Notes: generated by a model from the letters alone, not told the origin. A stretch of DNA of 64,000 nucleotides from Flavobacterium gelidilacus DSM 15343 (GCF_000422685.1 NZ_AUGN01000004.1:62001-126000), one strand, 5' to 3'. Positions 42,481-52,054 are shown, counted from the stretch's first letter. A program made the numbers and translations.

Positions 42481-44724
42481 CTAAATTACTTGACTATAAC
42501 TTTCAGTTGCTTTTCTTAAGTTTTCGGAAAGGGATTTTAACCAAGTTAGTTGGTTGGAGATTAGATAGGCTTCTTGTAAATGGTGAAGCGTATCGGTATG
42601 TAATTCTGTATTTCCTTTTTCGATGTTTTCATCTCTATTTTTGGAAAGGACTTCAAAAGTTTTTAATAGTGTTTCTTCTGCTTCTTTTATGGTCTTTTCA
42701 TCGTTTTGTTGTTCAGGATTTTTGCCTTCTAATTGTTCTGAAGCTATTTGCAAAGTGTTTGCAATTTTTTCAATCAAAACATCAAACTCTTGTGAGGCTG
42801 GTGTAGTTTTGTGATTCATAATGAAACTCCCAATAGAAGCTATGGCTGAAACCATGGTTTGGTTTAAGGTTACAAGATTATAGATCAACTCAAATTCCTT
42901 TTGTTTTGATTTAGGATCTTGCGTAAGTCGTTGAAAAGCAGCGTTTAAATTGCTTATGGCTAAAAACACTTCTTTTCGAGCTATTTTATAAGCTAGTAGA
43001 TTTTTCTCTTTTTCATGGTATAAGTCTTTTGTGGCTAAAATATAGCTTTTGTTTTTTTTAAGTGCGTTAACAAGTACATTTTTTAAATTGTTGACTTCCC
43101 AACTAGGCCATAACATATAATTAGCAACAATAGCAATGATGGCACCTATAATGGTATCTATAACTCTGTATTGGATAACTTCAAAAGCATTGGGATTTAT
43201 TAAGGAGTAAACAAAAACAATGTTGATGGTAATTAAGGCAGCAGCGGATTTATAATTTTGCTGAATTAGGGCTATGGATAAAGTTAAAGATATTATGGCT
43301 AAAACTCCGTAAACGATTGTGTTTTGAGTTAGTAATACAATTGCAATGGCTATGGCAGCTCCAATGAATGTTCCGATAATACGATCTTTTGAACGTTCTT
43401 TGGTTAGTCCATAATTAGGCCTTATAATTACAATAATGGTTAAGAGAATCCAATAGGTGTTATGAATATCTAGTATTGTTCCTACTATAAATGCAAATAA
43501 CATAGCTACTGTAAAGCGAAGAGCATGTCTGAAAAGATTGGAGTTAAAGCTAAGGTTTTGAATGATTACATTTAAGTTATATTCTTGTAGGGTTAAAAAT
43601 TGACTTGCATCTTGTCGTTTGAATGATACTTTAGAAGCGTTTTCTACATTAGCCATTACTCTACGAATAGCTCTTATTTCTTCTAGCAGTAGTTCTTGAT
43701 AGTCGTATAGGTTTTTTAAAACTAATGCTCCTTCCCGTGCCTTTGGAAGTTTTACTTCTTCTATATATTCTGCAATGGCTTCATTCGAATTTGATAAAGC
43801 TTTTAATAAGCTATCTTTATTGGGAAGTTTATTATTTTGAATGAGTAGTTCAGCTAGTTTTATGAGGTGATTACCCATCACCTTATTTAGATTTTTTGAG
43901 GCTTTTAGGTGGTGTTTTTTATCGCTAAAAATTCTGTCTATTTCATGGTAATCGAGATGTTTGGCTTCTACAAGCTCAAATATGTTGACAGACGAAATAA
44001 ATATTAAGAGTTCTTTTTCATCGTAATGCGATCGTCCTGAACGTTTTCTTCCTGTAAAAAGAACTTCTCTTAAGGTTTCATGTTTTTCATTTATTTGGGT
44101 TTGTAATACTAAGGCTTGTTTCATGAGTGCCTCCCGTTCCTCTCTTTTGGTTAAAAGTTTAGCTCTTAGTTTTAGATATTTACCAATGAGACCTAGCGTG
44201 TCTGACAAGAGTTGGTTTTTATCTTTTTGTGGTGCCAATTTTTGAAAGGTGTAGGATACAAGTAAATACCAAAGTCCACCAATTCCCATAAGTCCAACAT
44301 GTGTTAGAATTTCTTGAGCAGTTTCTTTTTGTATGGCAAAGGCAATTACCATGGATAATAGACCAGAAAAAGAGACTAATGAAGCTCTAAAACCATAGAC
44401 GGATATTAGAGAAACTATAAACGAAATTATAGCCATAGAGAACAATAGAATAGGGAAGTAGGTTTTCGAAAAAAGTATAATGGTTGTAATTAACATGGTT
44501 AACCCAATACTAATTAAAATGGCATTGACTTTTCGTTTTAAACTTCCAGGAATATCTCCAGGAGCATTTAAGAACGCACCAACCACAATAGCAGGAGCAA
44601 ACTGAGAATACCCTAAAAGAGATAGCACAACAAAAGGTGTTACTACAGCAAAAGATAGCCTGATTCCTTTATAGAAGTTGGAGCTTTTTAGGAATAATTC
44701 TAAATTTTTTAAATGTTTGTTCAA
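42481..44724 (-). CDS. FUSC family inner-membrane protein (YccS-like)
   Basis: 747 residues with two hydrophobic blocks, each of about six helices (about 20-160 and 405-545; e.g. LSFAVVTPFVVLSLLGYSQF, AMLFAFIVGTILDIHNTYWI, LLTIIVIIRPNYGLTKERSK). The fusaric-acid-resistance-like core with the RPNYG-x(4)-RSKDRIIGTFIGAAI motif is clear. Cytoplasmic helical regions follow each block. Related to YccS/YhfK and p-hydroxybenzoate efflux-type proteins. In Flavobacteria the substrate is unknown. It starts just 9 nt after the NAD-binding protein gene ends, so the two are co-transcribed. Confidence 0.88.
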   Translation of the reverse strand: MNKHLKNLELFLKSSNFYKGIRLSFAVVTPFVVLSLLGYSQFAPAIVVGAFLNAPGDIPGSLKRKVNAILISIGLTMLITTIILFSKTYFPILLFSMAIISFIVSLISVYGFRASLVSFSGLLSMVIAFAIQKETAQEILTHVGLMGIGGLWYLLVSYTFQKLAPQKDKNQLLSDTLGLIGKYLKLRAKLLTKREEREALMKQALVLQTQINEKHETLREVLFTGRKRSGRSHYDEKELLIFISSVNIFELVEAKHLDYHEIDRIFSDKKHHLKASKNLNKVMGNHLIKLAELLIQNNKLPNKDSLLKALSNSNEAIAEYIEEVKLPKAREGALVLKNLYDYQELLLEEIRAIRRVMANVENASKVSFKRQDASQFLTLQEYNLNVIIQNLSFNSNLFRHALRFTVAMLFAFIVGTILDIHNTYWILLTIIVIIRPNYGLTKERSKDRIIGTFIGAAIAIAIVLLTQNTIVYGVLAIISLTLSIALIQQNYKSAAALITINIVFVYSLINPNAFEVIQYRVIDTIIGAIIAIVANYMLWPSWEVNNLKNVLVNALKKNKSYILATKDLYHEKEKNLLAYKIARKEVFLAISNLNAAFQRLTQDPKSKQKEFELIYNLVTLNQTMVSAIASIGSFIMNHKTTPASQEFDVLIEKIANTLQIASEQLEGKNPEQQNDEKTIKEAEETLLKTFEVLSKNRDENIEKGNTELHTDTLHHLQEAYLISNQLTWLKSLSENLRKATESYSQVI

Positions 44725-44733
44725 TACTTTTGT

Positions 44734-45375
44734 TTAAGTAAATTTCAAAATATTTTGTCCTACTATAGAATGTTGTCCATTATACAAAACTTTTACTGCT
44801 TTTATCATTGCTTTTGCTAACAGTTTTGTTTCCATTGGTTTTTGTGAATGGAATAGACCTAATTTATTGAAGAATTTAATTACTTTAATTCCTATAACTT
44901 CCATTTTTCGTTCACTGCCTTCTCTTATTAAAATGGGTGGATTAAAAATAATTAATTTTGTAAAGGAAAGGGCTTTCACAGCTTCTTCTAATTTTCCTTT
45001 CATTTTTGTATAAAAAAGTAAGGAGTTAGAAGATGCATTAGAAGAGGAAATTAAAACATAATTGTTTACATTATTGTCTTGAGCAATTTTGGCGAACTCA
45101 TATTGATAACCGTAATCAATTTTCCATTGGGCTTCTTTGCTTCCAGCTGCTTCAAGGGTTGTGCCTAAACAAGAAAATAAAACATCTCCATTTACTAGTG
45201 CTTTCCATTCATCGGACTTGTCAAAATCTATTATATGAACTTTTAATTTTTCATGCTCTATATTTACTTCTCGTCTTACAAAAATGTCAACTTGTTTGTA
45301 TGTGTCATCTTTTAAAATCATTTGTAATAATTCTTCCCCTGTTGCTCCTGTAGCTCCGATTATAAGTGCTTTCAT
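44734..45375 (-). CDS. NAD(P)-binding Rossmann protein (HTATIP2-like SDR)
   Basis: 213 residues. MKALIIGATGATGEELLQMI is the dinucleotide-binding start, then VDIFVRREVNIEHEKLKVHI, LFSCLGTTLEAAGSKEAQWK and NYVLISSSNASSNSLLFYTK, where the Tyr-x-Lys (YTKMKGKLE) of atypical SDRs is present. This pattern is that of HTATIP2/YlbE-like reductases. Redox substrate unknown. It precedes the FUSC gene by 9 nt and has a TATATTTG box 32 nt upstream. Confidence 0.85.
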   Translation of the reverse strand: MKALIIGATGATGEELLQMILKDDTYKQVDIFVRREVNIEHEKLKVHIIDFDKSDEWKALVNGDVLFSCLGTTLEAAGSKEAQWKIDYGYQYEFAKIAQDNNVNNYVLISSSNASSNSLLFYTKMKGKLEEAVKALSFTKLIIFNPPILIREGSERKMEVIGIKVIKFFNKLGLFHSQKPMETKLLAKAMIKAVKVLYNGQHSIVGQNILKFT

Positions 45376-45406
45376 TTGATATATTTTTGATTTTTTCAGC
45401 TTTTAT

Positions 45407-45414
45407 CAAATATA
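45407..45414 (-). promoter_or_regulatory. TATATTTG -7 box
   Basis: Minus-strand TATATTTG, 32 nt upstream of the NAD-binding protein start at 45375; probable promoter of the two-gene unit with the FUSC gene. Confidence 0.55.
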
Positions 45415-45451
45415 CCAAAAACTTATATCGTTTTATCGAATCTGACTTTGT

Positions 45452-45815
45452 TTATGATTTTCTTAATATATTTTCTATTTTTTTCCTTTGGCTAGTTCGT
45501 CTACTAGTTTATCTAAATAGCGTACTTGTTGGGTTAAAGTATTTTCAATTTCTTCTATACGATGACTACAAATAACTCCTTTTATAAGATTTGCATTTGG
45601 GTTAAGAGTTGCTTTTTGAAAAAAGGTTTCAAAAGTATCTTTATTGTCAATTAATTCTTGAAGTTTTACTTCATCAAAATCTCTTAGCTATTCAATTACT
45701 TGGTGTAATTCTTGAATGATTCTATCTTTTTTACAATTTTTGAAGCATAATTTGGATAGACTGAGGCGAAAGTCAATTTTGCTATCCTTTGATTATGGTC
45801 TTCAGTTGGTTTCAT
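45452..45815 (-). pseudogene. DUF2200 family gene broken by frameshift and stop
   Basis: From ATG 45815: MKPTEDHNQRIAKLTFASVY, then PNYASKIVKK. One A is lost in the run at about 45727-45732 (six A, seven expected) and the frame continues DRIIQELHQVIE, an in-frame TAG where the family has Trp, then LRDFDEVKLQELIDNKDTFE, TFFQKATLNPNANLIKGVIC, and QQVRYLDKLVDELAKGKK. The restored protein is about 120 residues, matching DUF2200 (function unknown). Two lesions, so true decay. A TATATTTG box and a short leader (19 nt) remain upstream. Confidence 0.85.
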
Positions 45816-45834
45816 TTTTTTAAATTGTTAACTT

Positions 45835-45842
45835 CAAATATA
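45835..45842 (-). promoter_or_regulatory. TATATTTG box upstream of the DUF2200 remnant
   Basis: Minus-strand TATATTTG, 19 nt before the DUF2200 ATG. Still intact although the gene is broken. Confidence 0.5.
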
Positions 45843-45851
45843 ATAAAAAAA

Positions 45852-45873
45852 GCCTTTACAATTACGTAAAGGC
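45852..45873 (-). terminator. Terminator of the six-gene gldI/PPIase operon
   Basis: GCCTTTAC (45852-45859) pairs with GTAAAGGC (45866-45873), 6-nt loop, flanked by an A run and T run that lengthen the stem. On the minus strand it lies 26 nt beyond the last stop at 45899. Confidence 0.85.
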
Positions 45874-45898
45874 TTTTTGACTTTTTCTATATTTAAGA

Positions 45899-46972
45899 TT
45901 ATTGAGGAGTAACTTTTTCTAACATTTCAATTTCAAAAACTAAATTTGTTTTTGCTGGAATTGGTCCACCCCCTTTTTCTCCATATCCCAAATTATAAGG
46001 AATGAATACTAGTAATTTATCCCCTAATTTCATTTGTTCTAATCCTTCGATGAATCCAGGTATTAAACCCTCTTTTTTTCCATATTCAAAAGGAAAAGGT
46101 TGATATCCATTGCTGTCAGCTCTTCTGTGGTCATATTTTCCGTAAGCTTTTGCTACTTCTTCATAACTACTATCAAACATGTCTCCATTTTCAAAATATC
46201 CTGCATAATGAATTAGGACACTTGTACCTGCAGCTGGTTTAGCTCCTTTTCCTTTAGTGATAAAAGCATATTCTAATCCAGAAGTTGTTTTAGTAGCTTT
46301 TTTTCTCATTTTAGTTAAGAAAGCCATTTTGTCTTTTGCTGCTTTTTCAGCTATTTCTTTTGCTGCTTTAGCTTCTTCTCCTAATTTACCATAATAATCG
46401 CTGAACACTTTTTTAGCATCAAATTTATTTGCTTCAGAACCAACTTTTATGATGTTTAGTTCCATTATTTGGTCACCTTGAGCAATTGCATTTACTACAT
46501 CCATTCCTTCAAGAACTTCTCCAAAAACACTATGTTTGTTGTCTAACCAAGGTGTTGCTTTGTGTGTAATGAAAAATTGTGAACCGTTTGTTTCTGGTCC
46601 AGCATTTGCCATAGAAAGAATTCCTCCTTTGGTATGTTTTAATGATGGATCAAATTCATCTTTAAATTTATAACCTGGTCCACCAGAACCAATTCCATCA
46701 GGATCGCCTCCTTGTACCATAAAATAGGCTATAACTCTGTGGAATTTTAATCCATTATAAAAAGGTTTTCCTTTTAACTTTCCTTCCACAAAAGGGTTTG
46801 TTCCTTCGGCTAACGAAACAAAATTTGCAACAGTTATTGGTGTCTTTTGGTATTCTAATTTAATTAAAATATCGCCTTTGTTGGTTTTCATTTGTGCATA
46901 TAATCCATCTTCTGTCTGTGCAAAAGTGAAGATTGAAGTAAATAACAATGCAAGTGCTATGAGTTTTTTCAT
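45899..46972 (-). CDS. Secreted cyclophilin-FKBP fusion peptidyl-prolyl isomerase
   Basis: 357 residues, signal peptide 1-18 (ending TFAQ). The N-terminal cyclophilin domain (about 24-190) shows [48 protein letters not shown] and [21 protein letters not shown] Lys/Glu helical linker follows. The C-terminal FKBP domain (about 225-357) has [40 protein letters not shown] and [20 protein letters not shown]. The central FxxR and Trp of cyclophilins are kept (FHRV, PWLD). Periplasmic folding catalyst. Tandem paralogue of the next gene; the second is a lipoprotein, so they may act at different sites. Confidence 0.92.
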   Translation of the reverse strand: MKKLIALALLFTSIFTFAQTEDGLYAQMKTNKGDILIKLEYQKTPITVANFVSLAEGTNPFVEGKLKGKPFYNGLKFHRVIAYFMVQGGDPDGIGSGGPGYKFKDEFDPSLKHTKGGILSMANAGPETNGSQFFITHKATPWLDNKHSVFGEVLEGMDVVNAIAQGDQIMELNIIKVGSEANKFDAKKVFSDYYGKLGEEAKAAKEIAEKAAKDKMAFLTKMRKKATKTTSGLEYAFITKGKGAKPAAGTSVLIHYAGYFENGDMFDSSYEEVAKAYGKYDHRRADSNGYQPFPFEYGKKEGLIPGFIEGLEQMKLGDKLLVFIPYNLGYGEKGGGPIPAKTNLVFEIEMLEKVTPQ

Positions 46973-46985
46973 TTTAAATATTTAT

Positions 46986-48077
46986 TTAGTATTGTGGTGC
47001 TTTTTCAAGCATTTCTATTTCAAAAATTAAGTTAGATTTTGCAGGAATTGGTCCATTTGCTTGTTCTCCATATCCTAATTGATACGGAATATAAGCAATT
47101 ACTTTGTCACCAAACTTCATGTTTTCTAAGGCTTCTATAAATCCAGGAATTAATCCTTTCTTCTCTCCATACTGAAAAGGGAATGGTTGATATCCTTTCA
47201 TTTCTTTTCTTCTGTCATCTAATCGACCGTATTGTTCTGCAATAGTTTCATAGCTTGTGTCAAACATATCGCCATTTTCAAAATACCCTGCATAATTAAC
47301 AAATACTTGAGTACCTACTTTTGGTTTTGCTCCCGTTCCTTTGTTTATGATTACATATTCTAAACCCGAAGCTGTTTTTGTAGCTTCTTTTCTTTTTTCA
47401 ATAAGGTAAGCTTCTTTTTCTGTGCTAATTTTTTTGGCTTTTTCTTCAGCAATTTTTAGGGCTTTTGCTTCATCTTTATAATAAGCATTGAAAGTTTTTT
47501 CGGCATCAAATTTTTCGGCATCAGAACCATTTCTAATAATTGTTACTTTAGAAATTAAATCATCTTGTACAATAGAATTTACGTTTTCCATTCCTTTAAC
47601 CACTTCACCAAAAATTGTGTGTAAATTATCTAAATGTGGCGTTTCTTTATGGGTAATAAAAAATTGTGAACCATTAGTTCCTGGTCCAGCATTAGCCATT
47701 GATAAGATTCCACCTTTATTATGTTTAAGTGTTTCATCAAATTCGTCTTTAAATTTGTAACCTGGTCCACCTTCACCTGTTCCCATTGGATCACCACCTT
47801 GAATCATGAAATCGGCAATAACTCTGTGGAATTTTAATCCATCATAAAAAGGTTTGTTTTTAAACTTTTCTTCTACAAACTGATTTTTCCCTTCAGCTAA
47901 AGAAACAAAATTAGCAACAGTAATAGGTGTTTTTTTGTATTCTAATTTTACAATAATATCTCCTTTTGAAGTTTCAATATTAGCAAATAAACCGTCACCT
48001 AAATCGGCATAAGGGTTGTTCTTGCAAGATGTAAATAAAGCTACTAGAGCTATAAAAAATAAACTTATTTTTTTCAT
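46986..48077 (-). CDS. Lipoprotein cyclophilin-FKBP fusion peptidyl-prolyl isomerase
   Basis: 363 residues, lipobox FTSC (Cys18), so membrane-anchored. Same order as the downstream paralogue: cyclophilin domain about 30-195 ([40 protein letters not shown]), linker, FKBP domain about 232-363 ([40 protein letters not shown]). Identity to the paralogue looks very high across both domains, so this is a tandem duplication followed by a signal-peptide switch. It is 7 nt after gldI, in the same operon. Confidence 0.92.
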   Translation of the reverse strand: MKKISLFFIALVALFTSCKNNPYADLGDGLFANIETSKGDIIVKLEYKKTPITVANFVSLAEGKNQFVEEKFKNKPFYDGLKFHRVIADFMIQGGDPMGTGEGGPGYKFKDEFDETLKHNKGGILSMANAGPGTNGSQFFITHKETPHLDNLHTIFGEVVKGMENVNSIVQDDLISKVTIIRNGSDAEKFDAEKTFNAYYKDEAKALKIAEEKAKKISTEKEAYLIEKRKEATKTASGLEYVIINKGTGAKPKVGTQVFVNYAGYFENGDMFDTSYETIAEQYGRLDDRRKEMKGYQPFPFQYGEKKGLIPGFIEALENMKFGDKVIAYIPYQLGYGEQANGPIPAKSNLIFEIEMLEKAPQY

Positions 48078-48084
48078 TTTTAAA

Positions 48085-48633
48085 TTATTTGTTTGAAGTA
48101 TCTTTTTTAATTTCCTTTAATATTACTGTGCAAAGTAATGGTTCATTTGTGCCTATTTTATCGTTGTCACCGTGGTAACCATAACCTATGTGAGAAGGGA
48201 AAAGAAAGGTGATTTCTTCTCCTTTTTTCATTATTTTAATTCCGTCACGTAAACCCATTAAAATATTTTCTTTGTCCACATAATAAGTTTGTGGCTTTAA
48301 TTCAGCTTTGGTATAAATTATTTTTCCATCTAAACTTTTTAATTCATAATCAAAATAAGCAATGTCACCTCTAACTGGTGTTACTGTTGCCTGATCAACT
48401 TTGGTGTTGTATGAATACCAATAGCCTTTTGGGGATGAAATATATTGATTTAAACTATCTTTTTTAATGAAATTTTCAATAGCTTTTTCTTCATCAGCAA
48501 TAAGCACCTTATTTCTTTCGATAGATTCATTAATAAATGAACCAGACGATTGAGAAATTGGTTTTCGAGCTTGTTGGTTTGTACAATTAACAAAGAATGA
48601 ACTTAAAATTAGTAGTACGGTTAGTTTTTTCAT
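48085..48633 (-). CDS. gldI: Gliding motility-associated lipoprotein isomerase GldI
   Basis: 182-residue FKBP-type lipoprotein (lipobox VNCT, Cys17). The FKBP fold: [40 protein letters not shown], then [20 protein letters not shown] and [20 protein letters not shown]. GldI of Flavobacterium johnsoniae is this kind of small FKBP lipoprotein, needed for gliding (and probably for T9SS protein folding). Position next to two more isomerases and a T9SS cargo supports the name. I am confident of FKBP lipoprotein, less so of strict orthology. Confidence 0.8.
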   Translation of the reverse strand: MKKLTVLLILSSFFVNCTNQQARKPISQSSGSFINESIERNKVLIADEEKAIENFIKKDSLNQYISSPKGYWYSYNTKVDQATVTPVRGDIAYFDYELKSLDGKIIYTKAELKPQTYYVDKENILMGLRDGIKIMKKGEEITFLFPSHIGYGYHGDNDKIGTNEPLLCTVILKEIKKDTSNK

Positions 48634-48635
48634 TT

Positions 48636-49646
48636 TTATTTTTTTTCAGCTGCTAAAATAGCAATAAATTTTTTTACAGTATCCTCTAACGATAACAATG
48701 ATTTTCCTCCAGCAGCATTTATATGTCCGCCACCACTAAAATGATTTCTGGCAAATGCATTTACATCAAAATCTCCTTGAGAACGGAATGATATTTTTAC
48801 AATTCCTTCTTCTTTATTTTCGATAAAAATTACTGCAAACTCTATGCCTTTTATAGATAATCCGTAATTAACAATACCTTCAGTGTCTCCTTTTTGGTTG
48901 TTTGCACTATCTAATTCATCTTGTGATAAAGTAATATATGACGTTTTATATTCTGGTAAAACAACTAAATTATTTAATGCCATTCCAAGAATTTTAAGAC
49001 GATTCATGGAAGAATTATCGAAAAGTTGGTTGTGAATTACTGAATTGTTTACTCCTTTATCAATTAAATCAGCTACAACTCTATGTGTTGTTCCTGTTGT
49101 TTTTGGATATCTAAAACTCCCTGAGTCTGTTGTGATTCCTGTATAAATGCAAGTAGCTATTTCTTTATCAATGCTGTCTCTATAGCCTAATGCAACTATA
49201 AAATGATAAACCATTTCGCAAGTTGAACCATAAGCTACATCTGAAAAAGTAAATTTAGCATAATCGTCTGGTGCTTGATGGTGATCAATCATCGCCATCG
49301 GAATATCTAATGTTTCAAGATAAGCTCCCATAACATCACCTGTTCTATGTAAAGCATTGAAATCTAAAGTGAAAATTAATTTACTGCTTTCAATTTCTTT
49401 TTTGACTCTGTCGTTTTCACGTTCAAAAACAAGAATTTTATCTGCATCTGGTAACCAAGCTAAAAAATCAGGATATTCATTTGGAGCAACTACTACAACT
49501 TGATGATCTAGTTTTTTTAAGAAATGATATAAAGCTAAAGTAGAACCCATGGCATCACCATCTGGATTTCTATGTGGAATAATGCTGATTTTTTTGGGAG
49601 CTAATAAAAGTGCTTTTAGTTCTTGTAATTCTGTTTGATTAAACAT
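48636..49646 (-). CDS. DHH family phosphoesterase (NrnA-like oligoribonuclease/PAP phosphatase)
   Basis: 336-residue cytosolic enzyme. DHH motifs: IIPHRNPDGDAMGSTLALYH (about 19-38), LIFTLDFNALHRTGD, MIDHHQAPDDYAKFTFSDV (the DHH, about 114-132) and TGITTDSGSFRYPKTTGTTH. The C-terminal DHHA1 domain ends in NHFSGGGHINAAGGKSLLSL, the GGGH motif. NrnA-type enzymes degrade nanoRNA and pAp. Two nt before gldI and 11 nt after crcB, in the same operon. Family is firm; physiological substrate inferred from NrnA. Confidence 0.9.
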   Translation of the reverse strand: MFNQTELQELKALLLAPKKISIIPHRNPDGDAMGSTLALYHFLKKLDHQVVVVAPNEYPDFLAWLPDADKILVFERENDRVKKEIESSKLIFTLDFNALHRTGDVMGAYLETLDIPMAMIDHHQAPDDYAKFTFSDVAYGSTCEMVYHFIVALGYRDSIDKEIATCIYTGITTDSGSFRYPKTTGTTHRVVADLIDKGVNNSVIHNQLFDNSSMNRLKILGMALNNLVVLPEYKTSYITLSQDELDSANNQKGDTEGIVNYGLSIKGIEFAVIFIENKEEGIVKISFRSQGDFDVNAFARNHFSGGGHINAAGGKSLLSLEDTVKKFIAILAAEKK

Positions 49647-49657
49647 TTATATTTTAA

Positions 49658-50029
49658 TTATTTTGAAATGAATATTCCTAAACTAACAGCTAAAACTCCT
49701 AAAATTAATGATAGAGAAGTATATATAAAGGCTAGTTGGTAATTTTGATTCTGAATCATGTTTATGTTTTCTAATCCAAAAGCTGAAAAGGTGGTAAAAC
49801 CTCCACAAAAACCTGTGATTAAAAGGAGTTTTAAGGTTTCATTTTGGCTATTGTTTTTTGCTAGATAGCCAACAAGTATGCCAATAAATAAGCAACCAAT
49901 GATATTTACAATAAAAGTTTGATAGGGAAAATTCGAAATCGATTTTTTAGAAACAATCCAATGAACTAAATACCTCAGGACACTGCCTGAAGCTCCACCG
50001 ATTGCTACTAAAAATAAATTTTTCAACAT
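49658..50029 (-). CDS. crcB: Fluoride channel/exporter CrcB (Fluc)
   Basis: 123 residues with four transmembrane segments. The Fluc signatures are GGASGSVLRYLVHWI (about 11-25) and TGFCGGFTTFSAFGLENI (about 73-90), with NIIGCLFIGILVGYL between. Fluc is a dual-topology dimer that exports F-. Length is typical. I looked for a fluoride riboswitch upstream and saw none; it is inside the operon, 2 nt after the T9SS cargo gene, so it is expressed with that promoter. Confidence 0.92.
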   Translation of the reverse strand: MLKNLFLVAIGGASGSVLRYLVHWIVSKKSISNFPYQTFIVNIIGCLFIGILVGYLAKNNSQNETLKLLLITGFCGGFTTFSAFGLENINMIQNQNYQLAFIYTSLSLILGVLAVSLGIFISK

Positions 50030-50031
50030 AG

Positions 50032-52038
50032 TTAACGAATTAAACTAAAATGTCCTTTTACAATTCTTCCGTTTTCAAAAACTATGGTGTACCAATAATC
50101 ATCTGCAAAAAGGGTTTCACCATTAAATTTTCCATCCCAACCATTTTGATTGGCTTTGAAACTGTAAATTAACTTTCCATATCTGTCAAATATAGTAATA
50201 ATGGTTTTAGGTTGCAAAGCTAATAAAGGAACTTGCCAATACTCATTTAAACCATCACCATTTGGTGTGAAAAATTTAGGAGCTGCTAATATTTGAAAAG
50301 TTCCAGGTGTAATGCCACAACCTTTTGTATCTTTTACGAAGAAAGAATAATTTCCAGTTTGAAGATTTGTAAATGTATTACTTGCTTGGTAATTTATTCC
50401 GTTTAACGAGAATTCATAATTTCCATTTCCAACAACCTCAATTGTAGCTGTATTGTTATTGCTAAAATCGTTTACAATGACGTTTGTAATTGTCGCAGGT
50501 TCAGATAATTCAACTGTGAAAGTTTTTGTTGTCGAACAACCATCTGCATTTGTTACTGTGACAGTATAATTTCCTGCTGTATTTATATTTATTTGATTAG
50601 TCGTTTGAATGGGATTTGTATTCCAACTATAAGATGTAAAACCGTTTGCTATTGATAATGTTGTTGAACTTCCATTACATAAACCAATGATTTCGTTTTG
50701 ACCTAACAAAATAGTATTTACCTTTAAGGTAATTGGAAAAGCCGAATAACAACCTTGAATATTCATTATTTTAGCATAAATAACTTGTTGATTTGCAATT
50801 GTATTTGTGTAATTTGCAGGTAATAAAGTTGTACTAGTTGTTGTTTCAAAAAAACCAACTACATATGATGTTGGTAAATTTGAGAATATTTGGTTTTTAA
50901 TAGTATTTAAATCAAAACTTGAAAATCCATCTTGAGTTCCATCTGTATCACATTGAATAAACTCATCTTCTGCTACAATTAAAGTTGGAGCGTATTCAAT
51001 TTCAATTTCTCCTTCAGAAATACATAAACCATTAATATTTACTTCCACTGAATAATTTCCTCCTGAAATGACAGTATAAGTTGGATTTGTTTCACTAGCA
51101 AGTAAATTTCCATCTTGATACCATTGATAAGTATTAGTTCCAGCTTGAGTTGCATCTAAAACCAAATTTTCATTCTGGCACAATGGATTTCCATCAGCAA
51201 TTAATTGGTCATCTCCTAAATCTAAACCAAAATTAAAACTTCCACCGCCAATAAAAATCGCTGAGTCATATCTATAATTTTCTTCATCAGCAATAACTAA
51301 TTTTATATGATATAAAACGTTTGGATTTATATCTGCTTTGGCCGTTAAAACTACTGTTTGACCATTAAAATTGGTTGGATGTTCTGTTCCATTAAAGGCG
51401 TCAAAATATTGTTCGTTTATGGCTGGACAACCATTTCCACCAGAGATTTGTGGGTGAACAGTTGTGACCAAAACAGGTGTATTTGTATTAGGAACTAAAG
51501 CTAAATTTTGATAATTATTGGTTGAGCCAACTTCTTTAAGCAAAAAGGCAAAACCATCAGAATATCGACATGGTGCAGTTCCTTGATATTCTTCTGATGA
51601 AAAAATATAATCGAAACTAAATTTATTTCCGACAGAAACAAAGTCAAATTCTAGAATTGTAGCATTTATAGTATTCGTAATATTTAAAGCTTGTTCTAAA
51701 TCTTGATCACCATTCCATCCCATTCCGTTCCCATCATCAGATAATGAATTATTTGGACCTTGAGTATTTGAAGCTTTCCCTGTACTTAAAACAATTCCGT
51801 TTTGAAATGGAAAAGTAGAACCTGTTCCATCAAAATAAGCGTAACTTTTTTCACCTGAAGTGAAATTTCCTCCTGAAACAGAAAAATTAGAAACCGTTGC
51901 ACACGGACTATTAATTAAAACGTCTTGTACTAACTGTTGAGCTGTATAATTTTCGTCAGTTGTAATGTATTGACTGTAATTTTTTTGACAAAAAAATACA
52001 GTTAAAATAAGCGGTATTATATATTTTATTCCTTTCAT
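50032..52038 (-). CDS. Secreted T9SS type B sorting-domain protein with choice-of-anchor L domain
   Basis: 668 residues, signal peptide 1-22. Residues about 30-265 match the choice-of-anchor L domain (TAQQLVQDVLINSPCATVSN, SFDYIFSSEEYQG, DGFAFLLKE). Repeated Ig/PKD-like segments follow (LVLDATQAGTNTYQWYQDGN, TCSTTKTFTVEL-type; NFSVEVNINGLC). The C-terminal sorting domain (about 585-668) begins FFTPNGDGLNEYWQVPLLAL, then IFDRYGKLIYSF, GWDGKFNGETLFADDYWYTI, as in T9SS type B gliding-motility-like C-termini. Exported to the surface or medium. First gene of the operon with gldI and isomerases, which could help its folding. Confidence 0.88.
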   Translation of the reverse strand: MKGIKYIIPLILTVFFCQKNYSQYITTDENYTAQQLVQDVLINSPCATVSNFSVSGGNFTSGEKSYAYFDGTGSTFPFQNGIVLSTGKASNTQGPNNSLSDDGNGMGWNGDQDLEQALNITNTINATILEFDFVSVGNKFSFDYIFSSEEYQGTAPCRYSDGFAFLLKEVGSTNNYQNLALVPNTNTPVLVTTVHPQISGGNGCPAINEQYFDAFNGTEHPTNFNGQTVVLTAKADINPNVLYHIKLVIADEENYRYDSAIFIGGGSFNFGLDLGDDQLIADGNPLCQNENLVLDATQAGTNTYQWYQDGNLLASETNPTYTVISGGNYSVEVNINGLCISEGEIEIEYAPTLIVAEDEFIQCDTDGTQDGFSSFDLNTIKNQIFSNLPTSYVVGFFETTTSTTLLPANYTNTIANQQVIYAKIMNIQGCYSAFPITLKVNTILLGQNEIIGLCNGSSTTLSIANGFTSYSWNTNPIQTTNQININTAGNYTVTVTNADGCSTTKTFTVELSEPATITNVIVNDFSNNNTATIEVVGNGNYEFSLNGINYQASNTFTNLQTGNYSFFVKDTKGCGITPGTFQILAAPKFFTPNGDGLNEYWQVPLLALQPKTIITIFDRYGKLIYSFKANQNGWDGKFNGETLFADDYWYTIVFENGRIVKGHFSLIR

Positions 52039-52046
52039 AGCGAAGG

Positions 52047-52054
52047 CAAAGATA
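52047..52054 (-). promoter_or_regulatory. -7 promoter box of the T9SS cargo/gldI operon
   Basis: Minus-strand TATCTTTG (TAnnTTTG) 9 nt before the ATG at 52038, in the 16-nt gap after the ABC permease. The six genes downstream have gaps of 2-13 nt and end at the hairpin 45852-45873. The leader would be only a few nt. Confidence 0.65.

Noticed and set aside
50030..52038. Fluoride riboswitch for crcB
   Set aside because: crcB is internal to an operon, 2 nt after the upstream gene, and no riboswitch-like conserved element was seen before the operon.
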